The notes under the pieces are model-generated. The model did not search any database. It saw nothing but the letters and a program-made list of their open reading frames with translations, and was not told where the DNA came from. A stretch of 64,000 nt of DNA from Thinopyrum elongatum (lineage: Eukaryota; Streptophyta; Magnoliopsida; Poales; Poaceae), in the NCBI GenBank assembly GCA_011799875.1, contig CM022299.1, positions 33,376,755 through 33,440,754 of the forward strand, given 5' to 3'. A program made the position numbers and the translations under genes. Within the stretch, counting starts at the first letter, position 1, and every line of letters starts with the position of its first letter. Shown one piece after another: positions 11,721 through 23,109 of this stretch.

Positions 11721-13435
11721 TTTCTCAGAGTTTGGGAATACGATACTTATGTCTGATAAGCTCGAACCCAAAGCGGAAATGTGCATCTTCATAGAATACC
11801 CTAAGGAAACATTTGGGTATGCCTTCTATCTCAGATCCGAGGGCAAAGTATTTGTTGCTAAAAACGGGTCCTTTCTCGAGAAAAGGTTTCTCTCGAAAGA
11901 ATTGAGTGGGAGGAAGATAGAACTTGATGAGGTTGTTGAACCTTTGTTTCAAATAAAGAGTAACGCATCATAGAAAGATGTTTCTATGGAGCCTACGTCA
12001 GTTGAAGAGGAAGTTAATGGTGATGATCATGAAGCTTCGGATCAAGTTACTATCGAACTTTGTAGGTCGACAAAGACGCGTACTGCTCCTGAGTGGTACG
12101 GCAACCTTGTCTTGGAGGTCATGTTGTTGGACAACAATGAACCTACAAACTATGGAGAAGCGATGATGGGCCCGGATTCCAACAAATGGTTAGAGGCCAT
12201 GAAATCCGAGAAAGGATCCATGTATGAAAACCAAGTATGGACTTTGGTAGACTTGCCCGTTGAATGGCAGGTCGTTGAGTACAAATGGACCTTTAAGAAG
12301 AAGACAGACACTGATGGTAAATGTTACCATTTATAAAGCTCGACTTGCCGCAAACAAGTTTCTGACAAGTTCAAGGAGTTGACTACGATGAGACTTTCTC
12401 ACCCGTAGCGATGCTAAAGTCTGTTGGAATTATGTTAGCAGTTGCTGCATTTTTCGATTATGAAATCTGGCAGATGGATTTCAAAACATCTTTCCCTTGA
12501 GGAAAGGTTGTATGTGATACAACCAGAAGGTTTTGTCGATCCTAAGGATGCTAAAAAGTATGCAAGCTCCAGCAATCCTTCGATGGACAGGAGCAAGCAT
12601 CTCGGTGTTGGAATATACGCTTTGATGAGGTGATCAAAGTTTTTGAGTTTATACAAAGTTTATGAGAAACTCGTATTTACAAGAAAGTGAGTGGGAGCAC
12701 TATAGAATTTCTGATGAGTATATGTGGATGACATATTGTTGATCGGGAATGTTGTAGAATTTCTGGAAAGCATAAACGGTTGTTTGAAAAGAGTTTTTCA
12801 AAGGAAGACCTGGATAAAGCTACCTAATTGTTGGGCATCAAGATCTATAGAGATAGATCAAGATGCTTGATGAGACTTTCAATGAGTACATACCTAGACA
12901 AGATTTTGAAAGAGTTCACAATTGATCAGTCAAAGAAGGAGTTCTTACCTGATTTGTAAGGTGTGGAGTTGAGTGAGACTCAAAGCTCGACCGCGGTGGA
13001 TCAAAGAGATAGGACGAAGGTCGTCCCCTATGCTTTATCCATAGGCTCTGTATAATATGCCATGAGTCTGTCAAGGGGTACGAGAGTGATCCAGGAATGG
13101 ATCGCTGAACAACGGTCAAGATTATCCTTAGTAACTAGAGGACTAAGGAAATATTTCTCGGTTATGGAGGTGATAAAGAGTTCGTCGTAAAGGGTTACGT
13201 CGATGCAAGCTTTAACACCAATCTGGATGACTCTGAGTAGCAATCCGGATATGTATAGTGGAGCAGCCATTTGGAATAGCTCCAAGTGGAGTGTGGTAGC
13301 AGTGTCTACAGTATGACATAGAGATTTGCAAAGTACACACGGATCTGAATGTCGCAGACCCGTTGACTAAAGACCTCTCTCACATGCAAAGCATGATCGA
13401 ACCCCAGAACTCACTGGGTGTTAGATTCATAACAA
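11721..13435 (+). pseudogene. Element 2 reverse transcriptase and RNase H pseudogene
   Basis: Readable pieces are the integrase C-terminal joint (DKLEPKAEMCIFIEYPKE, 11749-11973), the start of the reverse transcriptase (EWQVVEYKWTFKKKTDTDGK, 11986-12336), WQMDFKT near 12470, and the catalytic box YVDD at 12721-12732 followed by ILLIGN. The C-terminal DLNVADPLTKDL near 13345 survives. The sequence jumps from the start of the RNase H region (about 13300) straight to EICKVHTDLNVADPL, so most of RNase H is missing. Many stops and frameshifts make it non-functional. Confidence 0.8.
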
Positions 13436-13480
13436 TGTAAATCACATGGTGATGTGAACTAGATTATTGACTCTAGTGCA

Positions 13481-13490
13481 AGTGGGAGAC
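13481..13490 (+). other. Element 2 polypurine tract
   Basis: AGTGGGAGAC lies immediately before the 3' LTR and is the expected plus-strand primer site. Confidence 0.75.
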
Positions 13491-15228
13491 TGTTGGAAAT
13501 ATGCCCTAGAGGCAATAATAAAATGGTTATTATTATATTTCCTTGTTCATGATAATTGTCTATTGTTCATGCTAAAATTGTATTAACCGGAAACCGTAGT
13601 ACATGTGTGAATACATAGACCACAACATGTCCCTAGTGAGCCTCTAGTTGCTAGCTCATTGATCAATAGATGGTTGTGGTTTCCTGACCATGGACATTGG
13701 ATGTCATTGATAACGGGATCACATCATTAGGAGAATGATGTGATGGACAAGACCCAATCCTAAGCATAGCACAAGATCGTGTAGTTTGTTTGCTAGAGCT
13801 TTTCTAATGTCAAGTATCATTTCCTAAGACCATGAGATTGTGCAACTCCCGGATACCATAGGAATGCTTTGGGTGTATCAAACGTCACAACGTAACTGGG
13901 TGACCATAAAGGTGCACTACAGGTATCTCCGAAAGTGTCTGTTGGGTTGGCACAAATCGAGACTGGGATTTGTCACTCCGTATGACGGAGAGGTATCTCT
14001 GGGCCCACTCGGTAATGCATCATCATAACGAGCTCAATGTGACTAAGGAGTTAGCCATGGGATCATGCGTTACGGAAAGAGTAAAGAGACTTGCCGGTAA
14101 CGAGATTGAACAAGGTATAGGGATACCGACGATCGAATCTCGGGCAAGTAACATACCGATGGACAAAGGGAATTGTATACGGGATTGATTGAATCCCCGA
14201 CATCGTGGTTCATCCGATGAGATCATCGTGGAACATGTGGGAGCCAATATGGGTATCCAGATCCCGCTATTGGTTATTGGCCGGAGAGGTGTCTCGGTCA
14301 TGTCTGCATGGTTCCCGAACCCGTAGGGTCTACACACTTAAGGTTCCGTGACGCTATAGTTGTTATGGGAAATTGTATGTGGTTACCGAAAGTTGTTCGG
14401 AGTCTCGGATGAGATCCCGGACGTCACGAGGAGTTCCGGAATGGTCCGGAGGTAAAGATTTATATATGGGAAGTCCTATTTTGGCCACCGGAAAATGTTC
14501 GGGATTTTTCGGTATTGTACCGAGAAGGTTCTAGAAGGTTCCGGAGTGGGGCCCACCTGCATGGGGGGACCCACATGAACGTGGGTAGTGGGGGCAAGGC
14601 CCCACACCCCTGGTCAAGGCGCACCAAGATCCCCCTTAAAAGGAATAAGATCATATCCCGAAGGAATAAGATCAAGATCCCTAAAAAGGGGGGATAACAA
14701 TCGGTGGGGAAGGGAAAGGATGGGATTTCTTTCCTCCCACCTTTGCCAACGCCCCAATGGACTTGGAGGGCAAGAAACCAGCCCCCTCCACCCCTATATA
14801 TAGTGGGGAGGTGCATGGGAGCTGCAACCCTTCCCCTGGCGCAGCCCTTCCCCCCTCCAACTCCTTCTCCTCCTCCGTAGTGCTTGGCGAAGCCCTGCCG
14901 GAGAACCGCAAGCTCCACCACCACGCCGTCGTGCTGTCGGAGTTCTCCTTCAACTTCTCCTCTCCCCTTGCTGGATCAAGAAGGAGGAGACGTCCCCGGG
15001 CTGTACGTGTGTTGAACGCGGAGGTGCCGTCCGTTCGGCGCTTGGATCGGATCTTCCGCGATTTGAATCGCCGCGAGTACAACTCCATCAACCGCGTTCT
15101 TGTAACACTTCCGCTTAGCGATCTTCAAGGGTATGAAGATGCACTCCCTCTTACTTGTTGCTAGCATCTCCTAGATTGATCTTGGTGACACGTAGGAAAA
15201 TTTTGAATTATTACTACGTTCCCCAATA
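13491..15228 (+). repeat. Element 2, 3' LTR (1738 bp)
   Basis: It aligns with 6793-8531 over its whole length and begins TGTTGGAAATATGCCC. The terminal CA of the 5' copy is TA here (15227-15228), a single C-to-T change. A TATA box TATATATA is at 14795-14802. The second GATTT follows at once. Confidence 0.95.
14795..14802 (+). promoter_or_regulatory. LTR TATA box (element 2, 3' LTR)
   Basis: This is the counterpart of the 8098 TATA box. In a 3' LTR it could drive read-out transcription into the element 3 sequence to the right; this is inferred only. Confidence 0.5.
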
Positions 15229-15233
15229 GATTT
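15229..15233. repeat. Target-site duplication GATTT, right copy (element 2)
   Basis: This perfect match to 6788-6792 shows that both LTRs and the interior came in as one insertion. Confidence 0.93.
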
Positions 15234-15503
15234 CAGTGCCAAAAATACTTAAATATTCAGTAAAAAATCATGTAAAAGTTTCAGGTCATTTTGAGCACTT
15301 TCATTTTTGGGCACATTTTTATTGCATAGATAATTCAGAAAACAGGATATTCATGGCATTTTATTGCATTTAACTAAAAATAACATAAAACAAAAGGTGG
15401 GTAAAGAAGGTTGTGCCTACTAAATTCATCGGCCACATGCCTCTAAAAAATAATCCATTAACAAGGTTGATCAAGTATTATTAACAAACCACTTTCGATT
15501 AGC
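15234..15503. other. Retroelement-derived flank right of element 2
   Basis: This AT-rich stretch between element 2 and the element 3 protease pseudogene holds no gene. It contains GTTTCAGGTCATTTTGAGCA, a phrase also found in gypsy LTRs of this type as I remember them, so it may be the end of a decayed LTR or the 3' interior of element 3. Confidence 0.4.
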
Positions 15504-16298
15504 TTAAAACTGAAGAATCTTCGTGAAACACTTAGTTACCTCAACGGGGATATGCATCTCCCCAATAATAAGTGTTTCATATTTCTTTCTGACAGTAGGA
15601 AGAGGAATTTGAAAACTTCCAATAGTAATTGTCGGGGTCTTTTCAATAACATGAATACCATTTACTTGAAACTGTTTCTTCGGAAAGTGCACCATACGTT
15701 CATTACCATTGATATGAAAAGTGATCTTGCTTTTGTTGCAATTAGTAACAGCCCCTGTAGTGTTCAAAAAGGGTCTACCAAGGATAATTGACATGATGTC
15801 GTCCTCGAGCATATCAAGTATAACAAAGTCCGTTAAGATAGTAACATTTGCAACTACAACGGGCACATCCTCACAAACACCGATAGGTATGGCAGTCGAT
15901 TTGTCAGCCATTTGCAATGATATTTCAGTGGGAGTGAGTTTATTCAAATCAAGTCTTTTATATAAAGAGAAAGGAATAACACTAACAATGGCTACTAAAT
16001 CACATAAAGTAGTTTTGACATAATTTCTTTTAATGGAGCATGGTATAGTTGGTATTCCTGGATCTCCTAATTTCTTAGGTACTCCATCCTTAAAAGAATA
16101 GTTTTCAAGCATGGTGGATATTTCAGCTTCAGGTATTTTTCTTTTATTAGTGACAATATCTTTCATGTATATAGCATAAGGGGCCATCTTTAAAATATCA
16201 GTCACACGAGTATGCAAAAAGACTGGCCTATGCATTTCAGCAAAGCGTTCAAATTCTTCCTCATCCTTTTTCTTAGACAGTTTAGGAGGAATGGGCAT
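15504..16298 (-). pseudogene. Element 3 aspartic protease pseudogene (gypsy, Athila-like lineage)
   Basis: This 264-residue frame matches the retropepsin region of gypsy gag-pro. It has a spacer EEFERFAEMHRPVFLHTRV, the fold start VVANVTILTDFVILDM, and the conserved segment ILGRPFLNTTGAV. The active-site segment, normally D-L/S/T-G-A, reads DLVAIVSVIPF: the Asp stays but Gly is Val and the next small residue is Ile, so catalysis is unlikely. The frame opens upstream without the initiator of a separate gene; it follows gag on the minus strand. No reverse transcriptase or integrase follows before the flank at 15503. The protease would cut the Gag polyprotein. Confidence 0.75.
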
Positions 16299-17476
16299 GG
16301 GTTTTTGAACCCATGGTTCTCTTTCTTTACCATGTTTTCTAGCAACAAAATCTCTCTTACCATAACATTTGTTTCTAGAAGGTGGGTTATCAAGATCAAC
16401 AGCAGGTCTATTTCAACATCATTATGTGGTTCTTTATGATTGTCTAGTTGAGCATTGACATGAACATCATCATTGTCATTATCATTATCATTATCACTAT
16501 CAGTAGGTGAATATTCATTACCGGATTATGTTTCAACATCAGAAATGGAAATATCATTACTATCTTCTGAAGGTTTTTCTACCTGCTCAGGTTCAATAGA
16601 AGTATGCAAAGTCCTATCATTTTTCTTTTTCTTTTTCTTTTTAGATGGACTAGGTGCATCTATAGTAATTCTTTGAGAGTCTTGTTCAATTCTTTTAGGG
16701 TGTCCTTCAGGATAAAGTGGCTCCTGAGTCACTCTACCTCCTCTAGTCATTACTCTTACAGCATGATCATTCATATCATTATTCATTTCATTGAGCAATT
16801 CAGTTTGAGATTTAGCAATTTGTTCTAACTGAGTTGGAACCATAGGAGCATGTTTACCTACACCTTTGACATCATTAATAATTCTAAACAATAAGTCACT
16901 CAAGCGATCAATCATGTAGGCATTTCGTTTCAATTGTTTCATAACATTTGCATTGAAATGATGTTGCTTAATAATGTAATTGTCAAATTCATACAAGCAT
17001 TGACTAGGAGATTTATTATAGGGAATGTCACCTTCATCCAACTTTAAGAGAGAATTTACCTCTACCACCTGTGGTGGTGTGTCAAGACCATGTATTTCTT
17101 CAATAGGTGGCAAATTCTTAACATCTTCAGCTTTAATACATTTTCCCTTCATACATTTCTTTGCTTCTTGCATATCTTTAGGATTGATAAATAAAATACC
17201 CCTCTTCTTCGGAGTGGGTATAGGCGGTGGTTCAGAAAGAGTCCAATCATTATCATTTTTCAATATATTATTCAATAATTCTTCAGCTTGTTTAAAAGTT
17301 AGTTCCCTGAAAACAAAACCACCACAACTATCATGGTAGTCCCTAGAAGCATCGATTAGTCCATTATAGAAGATATCAAGTATTTCATTTTTCTTAAGAG
17401 GATGATCAGGAAAAGCATTAAGTAATTGGAGAAGCCTCCCCCAAGCATGAGGGAGATTCTCTCCTTCAATTTGCAC
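16299..17476 (-). pseudogene. Element 3 gag pseudogene, C-terminal two thirds
   Basis: The frame 16526-17476 (316 residues) has the gypsy gag core GENLPHAWGRLLQLLNAFP and EILDIFYNGL, then a Lys-rich tail with a run of seven Lys. Between 16299 and 16525 the coding sequence continues in broken frames. The same gag is split by a frameshift near 17640 and by stops near 17505 and 17560 from its N-terminal part. Gag would form the particle shell. Codons and reading direction match the protease downstream and the gag start at 43070. Confidence 0.75.
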
Positions 17477-17842
17477 AAAGTTAAATATTTCCTATAAGGC
17501 AGCTTGTTTCTTATGAGCAGGAAAATATTTTTCAGAGAAGTAATAAATCATATCCTAGGGACTACGTGCACAACCAGGAGCAAGGGTATTATACCATATC
17601 TTAGCATCACCCTTTAATGAGAAAGGAAATAACTTGAGGATATAGTAATAGCGAATTTTTCCTCATGAGCAAATAGGGTGGCTATATAATTTAATTTAGT
17701 GAGATGTAGCACAACGGTTTCAGTTTCATAGCCATGGAAAGGATCAGATTCAACCAAAGTAATTAAATCTGGGTCGACAGAGAATCCATAATCCTTATCA
17801 GTAATAAAGATTGGTGAACCACCAAACTTAGGATCATATTTC
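17477..17842 (-). pseudogene. Element 3 gag pseudogene, middle part up to the element 4 insertion
   Basis: The minus-strand frame 17614-17850 reads KYDPKFGGSPIFITDKD and LITLVESDPFHGYETE, typical of the gag of this lineage. It is cut at 17842 by element 4. On the other side of element 4 the same gag resumes in frame with LNARMK ending at 42584. A frameshift around 17640 and two stops to its left show that it was decaying. Confidence 0.75.
17838..17842. repeat. Target-site duplication ATTTC, left copy (element 4)
   Basis: ATTTC precedes TGTGGCACCCC at 17843. The same five bases follow the far end of both LTR copies, at 34999-35003 and 42584-42588. Confidence 0.9.
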
Positions 17843-20597
17843 TGTGGCACCCCGGCTCAGAGGGAACCGGAATGCCCCGTATTCCAGCCCAGAGACAAGT
17901 CTTCTGGAATACGGCACTATTGGCATAGAACAAATCAGCTCTTTATTACTATGGATAAGGTTACAAGGGTACATGGAATACATCGGCACGACGACACTAC
18001 GCCTACCCGAGGTAGCTCTACGCTAACAGCGGAACAACCCGAGGAAGCGGAGTAACTCTCGGCAGCAAAACAATGACGGCGGCGATGGACTCCACTCCGC
18101 AGGGACTCTGGCTGGAACGCTTATCCTAGCTCGCAAACTCGGAATCCTCGACAAGCAAGCAATCATGGCATGACCTACAAACTGGCATGACATGCCAGGT
18201 GAGTACTTTGAATGTACTCGCAAGCTCACAGCAACCAAAGCAGTCAAGACAAGCAACAGCACGGCACTTATAGGTTAAGCAGGTGTAAACATGATGATGC
18301 TAGAACAATATAAGCATGGCATGGCATATACTACATGCAACAGGTTGCAACTTACTCTGTCGTGAGGTTACCTCGTAACCATCACTTGTAAGAACTTACC
18401 ATCGAGTGTGCCACATAATAACCTCGGGACCAACCAAACTTGGTATTACAATACCGTAGTGATAACATGATCAAAAAGAGCTTGGTCTTTACTGAGATCA
18501 CCACATAACACCAAACCATGGTGATCCTCTCGTGATCACGATCAACCATCATCGGTATCCTCGATACCACGGTGATCCTCTCGCGATCACATAAAGATCA
18601 ACCAACTTCTTTCTCATCGAACCGGATTATTATAAGCAAGATTATTATACTGTTGACTCATAGTGTGTCCTACTACGAACTGTGCCCATATCCGAGGATG
18701 CGGCTATCGATAGATTATACACTCTGCAGAGGTTAGTACACCGTACCCACACCACGGAACTCGTGGCCTCGTGCTCCCATTCGGGTGGACCAACGATGTT
18801 CCGACAAAACCCAATCTATTGCATGGCACTCTCCCAGCCACTCCGACAAACTCCCCTTTGGGCTATGTCATGGGTGACCCCTGTGTCCTTCCGACACCTG
18901 CCATCGTCATGGCCCAACAAAACTGTCCCAAACGGGGACCTGTGCACAATTCCAAAACTGGGTTCACGAGGTTATAGCCGCCTACCGGGCCAGGGTAGCA
19001 CGCGCTCATAACCTCCCCTAGTTGGAGGTACTAGCGAGAGGCATGACAATAGACCGAATTATGGCTGCCCCATCCCAGCAAGTGTGGTTGCACTGGTGAG
19101 CTCGATTCGGTCCGCACTATGACTCAGCCAATAGGTGTTCAAGTTTGATTAACATCCGATTAAATTTGAATGATAATGTGCTGAGTCATGATAACAGGAT
19201 GAACCATAATAACTGATAAAGAAACATGCAAACATGTCATCATCTTAGCCTGAACTACTACCAGTATTAACCATGAGCATAATGCTACCAACGACTACTT
19301 GATAACTAGAAAGATGCACATGGAGAGAATGTAAGGATAAGCATGGAACATGAGCACATACAGTATTCTCAGACATATTAACAGGCACACATTAAATAAT
19401 TATTCAAGTAGGAAACCATAACTACTACAAATCCATCATGCAAGTGGCTGTCGTGGTTTGCCTGGGGATGAGGGATCCACCGGGGAGAAGTGCGGAGAGT
19501 CCACGGAGATGATTGCCGGAAACAGTTCTCTCTCGGAGGGGGCTGTTTACGGGTAAGGGCAAAATAGTCATTTCCACTATGGAAACATATGATGAAAATG
19601 GTACCAACATGACGGGCTCGAAGGGACGAAGACGTGGGCTTTGGATTCACCTCGACGGGAGTTACGAGCAAAAAGTTATAACACTTTTTCTGTCAGGGAC
19701 CAATCTGCAAGAAAAATATTAACAGAAAGGTCCTTGACAGCACAGCCGATCGCGCACTCGGCGAAAATACGTTTTCCAGTGGGAGAAACGCACTAGCCGC
19801 CGGGCGCCTCCACTTATCCCTGCTGGCGCCTCCTTCTCCCACCGACAGGTGGGGCCCGCCGGCGCTCTCTCCCTCTCTCTCTCTTCTCTTCTTCTCTTCT
19901 TCCCCCGACGCCCGGATGCCGCACGAAGGAGGCCGCCGGTGCCGATGCTCGCCCGGCCGACTCCGGCCATCTCTCGCGGTGCTCCGGACACCCTTGAGCT
20001 CAGAAGGACGTGGCGCACCCACTCATGTATGGCACGGACCGCGGGAGAGGCAGGGTCGAGTGCAGCGTCAATGCCGGCGGACGGCGGCGGTGACCGAAGA
20101 TGGGCACGCGGCTACGGTACTCCGGTGGAAGGGCTGGGCATCAGGGAAGCTCCGGTGGCTTTGGGGGTTCCTTGGGACCGGATAGGAGGGCGAGGGGAGC
20201 TCTGGCTCGCTCCAATTTAGGAGGGCCGAGGCGGCGACCATGGCGGTGAATTGAGGGAAGGAGAGGAGCTAGAGCTCCGGCAGGTGGACGGGGAGGATCA
20301 GTGGAGTGAGGAGAGGCCGGTGGTGAGGTCGGGGGTGGCTCAGGAGCCTTTTATAACCGCGGCGACGGCGGGGTGACAAGGACGGCCACGACATCGTTCT
20401 CACCGGCGCACTGGAGCGCGGGGTGGCGTGGCTGGAGGGTTCCTGGCGTCGGCGAGCGGCCGACCTGACTAGCACTTAATGCAATGCGACGGCTCGGGGA
20501 GGAAGGGGCCAAGGAGGGAGGTGACAGCTCAGGTCACGGGCGAACAGGGCCGCGACGGAGACCGCCGTGGCGTGGAGAGGAGGTAATCGGAGGGGAG
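17843..20597 (-). repeat. Element 4, LTR copy 1, left part
   Basis: It starts on the plus strand TGTGGCACCCCGGCTC and aligns with 38415-41166. Element 5 interrupts it at 20598; the rest is 33565-34998. Without element 5 the LTR is about 4189 bp. The element reads on the minus strand, so the LTR proper starts TGTAACACC and ends GGTGCCACA. The GC-rich part 19750-20590 yields several overlapping Arg/Pro/Ala-rich frames on both strands, which I regard as composition artefacts. Confidence 0.92.
20593..20597. repeat. Target-site duplication GGGAG, left copy (element 5)
   Basis: It is repeated at 33560-33564. The unoccupied counterpart in LTR copy 2 near 41164-41168 reads GCGAG, with matching flanks. 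Confidence 0.92.
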
Positions 20598-22096
20598 TGT
20601 AACACCCCTAGTGGTTAGCCACAGTAATCCCATTTTGATAATGCCAAGTCAGCATGATTAACAGTGCCAGATTCTCATTTGCATCATGTTGCATTTCAAC
20701 CCCCAACTCAAAATTCAAACTTTAAATGAAAGTAATATAAAAGTTGTTCAACATAAAAACTAAAATGTTCGATAAATAACAAATATTACAGAGACTATTC
20801 TAAAATTGAAACCAACAATAAATAAAATAATTAGGTGGCTCTAACATTGTCAAAACAACAAGTATTAATGCTTTTTAATTATTATAAAAATTGTGTGAGT
20901 TCCAATTGACTCCAAAGCAATTTTTGGTAGTAGTAGGGGATGCCTAGTAATTATTGGAACAATTGCTATGTTTTACAAAAACCATTTTGAGGCCTAACTA
21001 TTTACTAAACAGAGACGTATGAATAAATAAAAAGAAAAGACAAAAGAAAAAAGAACAGAGAAATAAAAAAAAGAAAGCCCCGGCCTAACTGGGCCTCGGC
21101 CCAGCTCGCCCCCTTGGCCTATTTAGGCCTCCCCAACCCCCACCGAAACCCTAATCCCCCCCTCTCGCTCCCCACTCCCTCGCCCCTCCTCTGCCTCCCC
21201 CGATCTGGATCGGGGGGGATCGTTCCCGTCGCCCCGTCGCTCCTGACGACGCCGCCGCCCATCGATCGCCGTTGCCGCACGCCGTCGTCACCGCATGCCG
21301 TCGTCATCGCCCGACCCCGTCGCCCCTCGCCATCGTCGGCTCGCCTCCTCACCTCTGCCTCGCCAGACCACCCCGAGCCTGCTGCCCTCCCCGATCAGCC
21401 CATGTGAGCCGCCGCCTCCGCTCCCCCCTCTCTCCCCGGTTGCCGCGACCCGCACCGCGCCCGCACGCGCCCGAGCGCGCTCACCGCCCTCCCCTCTCTC
21501 TGTCGCCGCCGCGCCCGCAGTCGCCGCGAGCGCCGCGCGACTCCGCCGCGCCAGCGTGCGCTCCCCGCGCCCCGCAGCGCGCGCCGCCTCCCCGCAGTTC
21601 CCGCAGCCCACGCCCACGCCTCCTCTGCAAACGCTGCTGCCGTGCTGCCTTGCCACTCGGCCCGCTCGGCTCCGCCTCCGCGCGCCCGCGGCTCCGGCCC
21701 CCTCGCCCGCTCTCCCACTGCCCAGGGCCGCCGCCCCCTTCGGCCTCCTGCGCCGGCGACCGTCGCTCCCCGTCGGCCTGGCCGCGCCCGGGCACGGGCG
21801 CCCGGCGCCCACGCCCAATAGCCCGCCCCGGTCGGCCCCTGTGCCACTGACCGCTGGGCCCGACCCCCCTGGCCCAATGACACAAGGGGCCCACGGCCCC
21901 GAAACGTTTTTAAAATTAAAAATAAAAATAATTAATAAAAATAATTAGTTAATTAAATAATTAATTAGTGAATTAATTAAGTTAATTAACTTTGATTAAT
22001 TAGTCTAATTAATTAGTTAGTTTAATTAAACAGTAATTAAGTTAACTAAACCCTAATTAAACCTAACAGAGTATGACAGGTGGGACCCACTGGTCC

Positions 22097-22115
22097 TGAC
22101 GTCATGCTGACGTCA
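22097..22115 (+). promoter_or_regulatory. Paired TGACGTCA motifs (bZIP/TGA-type) in element 5, 5' LTR
   Basis: Two perfect palindromes TGACGTCA start at 22097 and 22108, 11 bp apart. Plant TGA-class bZIP factors are known to bind paired TGACG sites such as as-1. The pair recurs in the 3' LTR at 31084-31102. Function here is inference. Confidence 0.5.
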
Positions 22116-22904
22116 GCAAACACTGTTTCGTATAATGTTTGATTTAAATAAATAATTAACTTCCAGAAAATTAATAAAAGCTTTAGGAAATCATATAAAA
22201 TAATCCGTTGCTCAGATCAAAAAACTTTGTACCTGAAAGTTGCTCAGAATGACGAGACGAATTCGGATCCGCGGTCCGTTCATCCGTCACGCGTCCCTAT
22301 CTATCCGAACATGAAACCGTCCCCCTCCAGATCATCTGTCCGATAATTCCAAAGACCCGGGAAATATCGTCAGATATTCTCCCGCTCCGTCTGATACGTG
22401 TAGTACTGCTTTAGACTACACCCGGCAATGCGTATTGTCATGTTATACCTTGTGTAGCACCTGTTTGCTTAGTATTTACTGTTTCCTCCCCCTCTTCTCT
22501 CTCGGTAGCCCCCGACACCGACGTCGTCCCCGAGTTTGACGCAGCTCCGGAGCCCGACGCCACCGTTGATGACCTTGCCCTTGCCGCCGAGCAACCAGGC
22601 AAGCCCCCCCCTTTGAGCATACCGATATCGCCCATTCTATTTCTCATGCTTTCATTAGAATTGCTGTTGCTGCTGCTTTACCTATTCTGATGCATAGCCT
22701 GTTTATTGCAACCTGCTGTTGATAATTACCTGCATATCCTAAACTATTTAGTATAGGCTGGGTAGAGACCTATCAGTGACCCCACTTATCCCGATTGCCC
22801 CGCTGGATTATCCGAAGACCCGATCAATGGGATTGAAGACCAGGCCCCGGCACCGCACATCACCCCCTTAGTTGTAACGACACTGCAGCATTACCACCGA
22901 GTGC

Positions 22905-23109
22905 CGAGGGTGATACCTCGTGTAGCACTTCTGATGTTAACTCTGTAGAGTAGCTATTCGGTCGTGGTCATCGAGGGTGATTCCTCCTTCACCACTTCCG
23001 GTAACGACACTGTCGTGCAACACATCAAGTGTGAACCCATCGAGGGTGATTCCTCCGAGTTCACCTTGACGGATACATCGAGTAGGAATCCAACGAGGGT
23101 GATACCTCG
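22905..23109 (+). repeat. Four spaced palindrome-like repeats in element 5 LTR
   Basis: The phrase CGAGGGTGATACCTCG (or with TTCCTCC) occurs at 22905, 22972, 23041 and 23094. The A-form is an imperfect palindrome CGAGG..CCTCG. The 3' LTR has the same series starting near 31892. Confidence 0.65.

Larger units (their letters stand above)
6793..15228 (+). mobile_element. Element 2: complete copia LTR retrotransposon (Angela/BARE-1/WIS-like), coding-dead
   Basis: It is a full insertion of 8436 bp, bounded by LTRs that start TGTTGGAAATATG and end in CA or TA, and flanked by a perfect 5-bp duplication GATTT (6788-6792 and 15229-15233). Gene order gag, protease, integrase, reverse transcriptase, RNase H marks it as copia. 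The LTR start matches the Angela/BARE-1/WIS group as I remember it. Every protein region is broken by stops or frameshifts and most of RNase H is deleted. By hand I counted about 35 differences between the two 1.74 kb LTRs, roughly 2 percent, so the insertion is fairly young although the interior is badly degraded. Confidence 0.95.

Noticed and set aside
21114..21948. Several long Pro/Arg/Ala-rich open frames on both strands
   Set aside because: They sit in a GC-rich LTR block with few stops in any frame, overlap on both strands and recur in the second LTR. No domain is visible.
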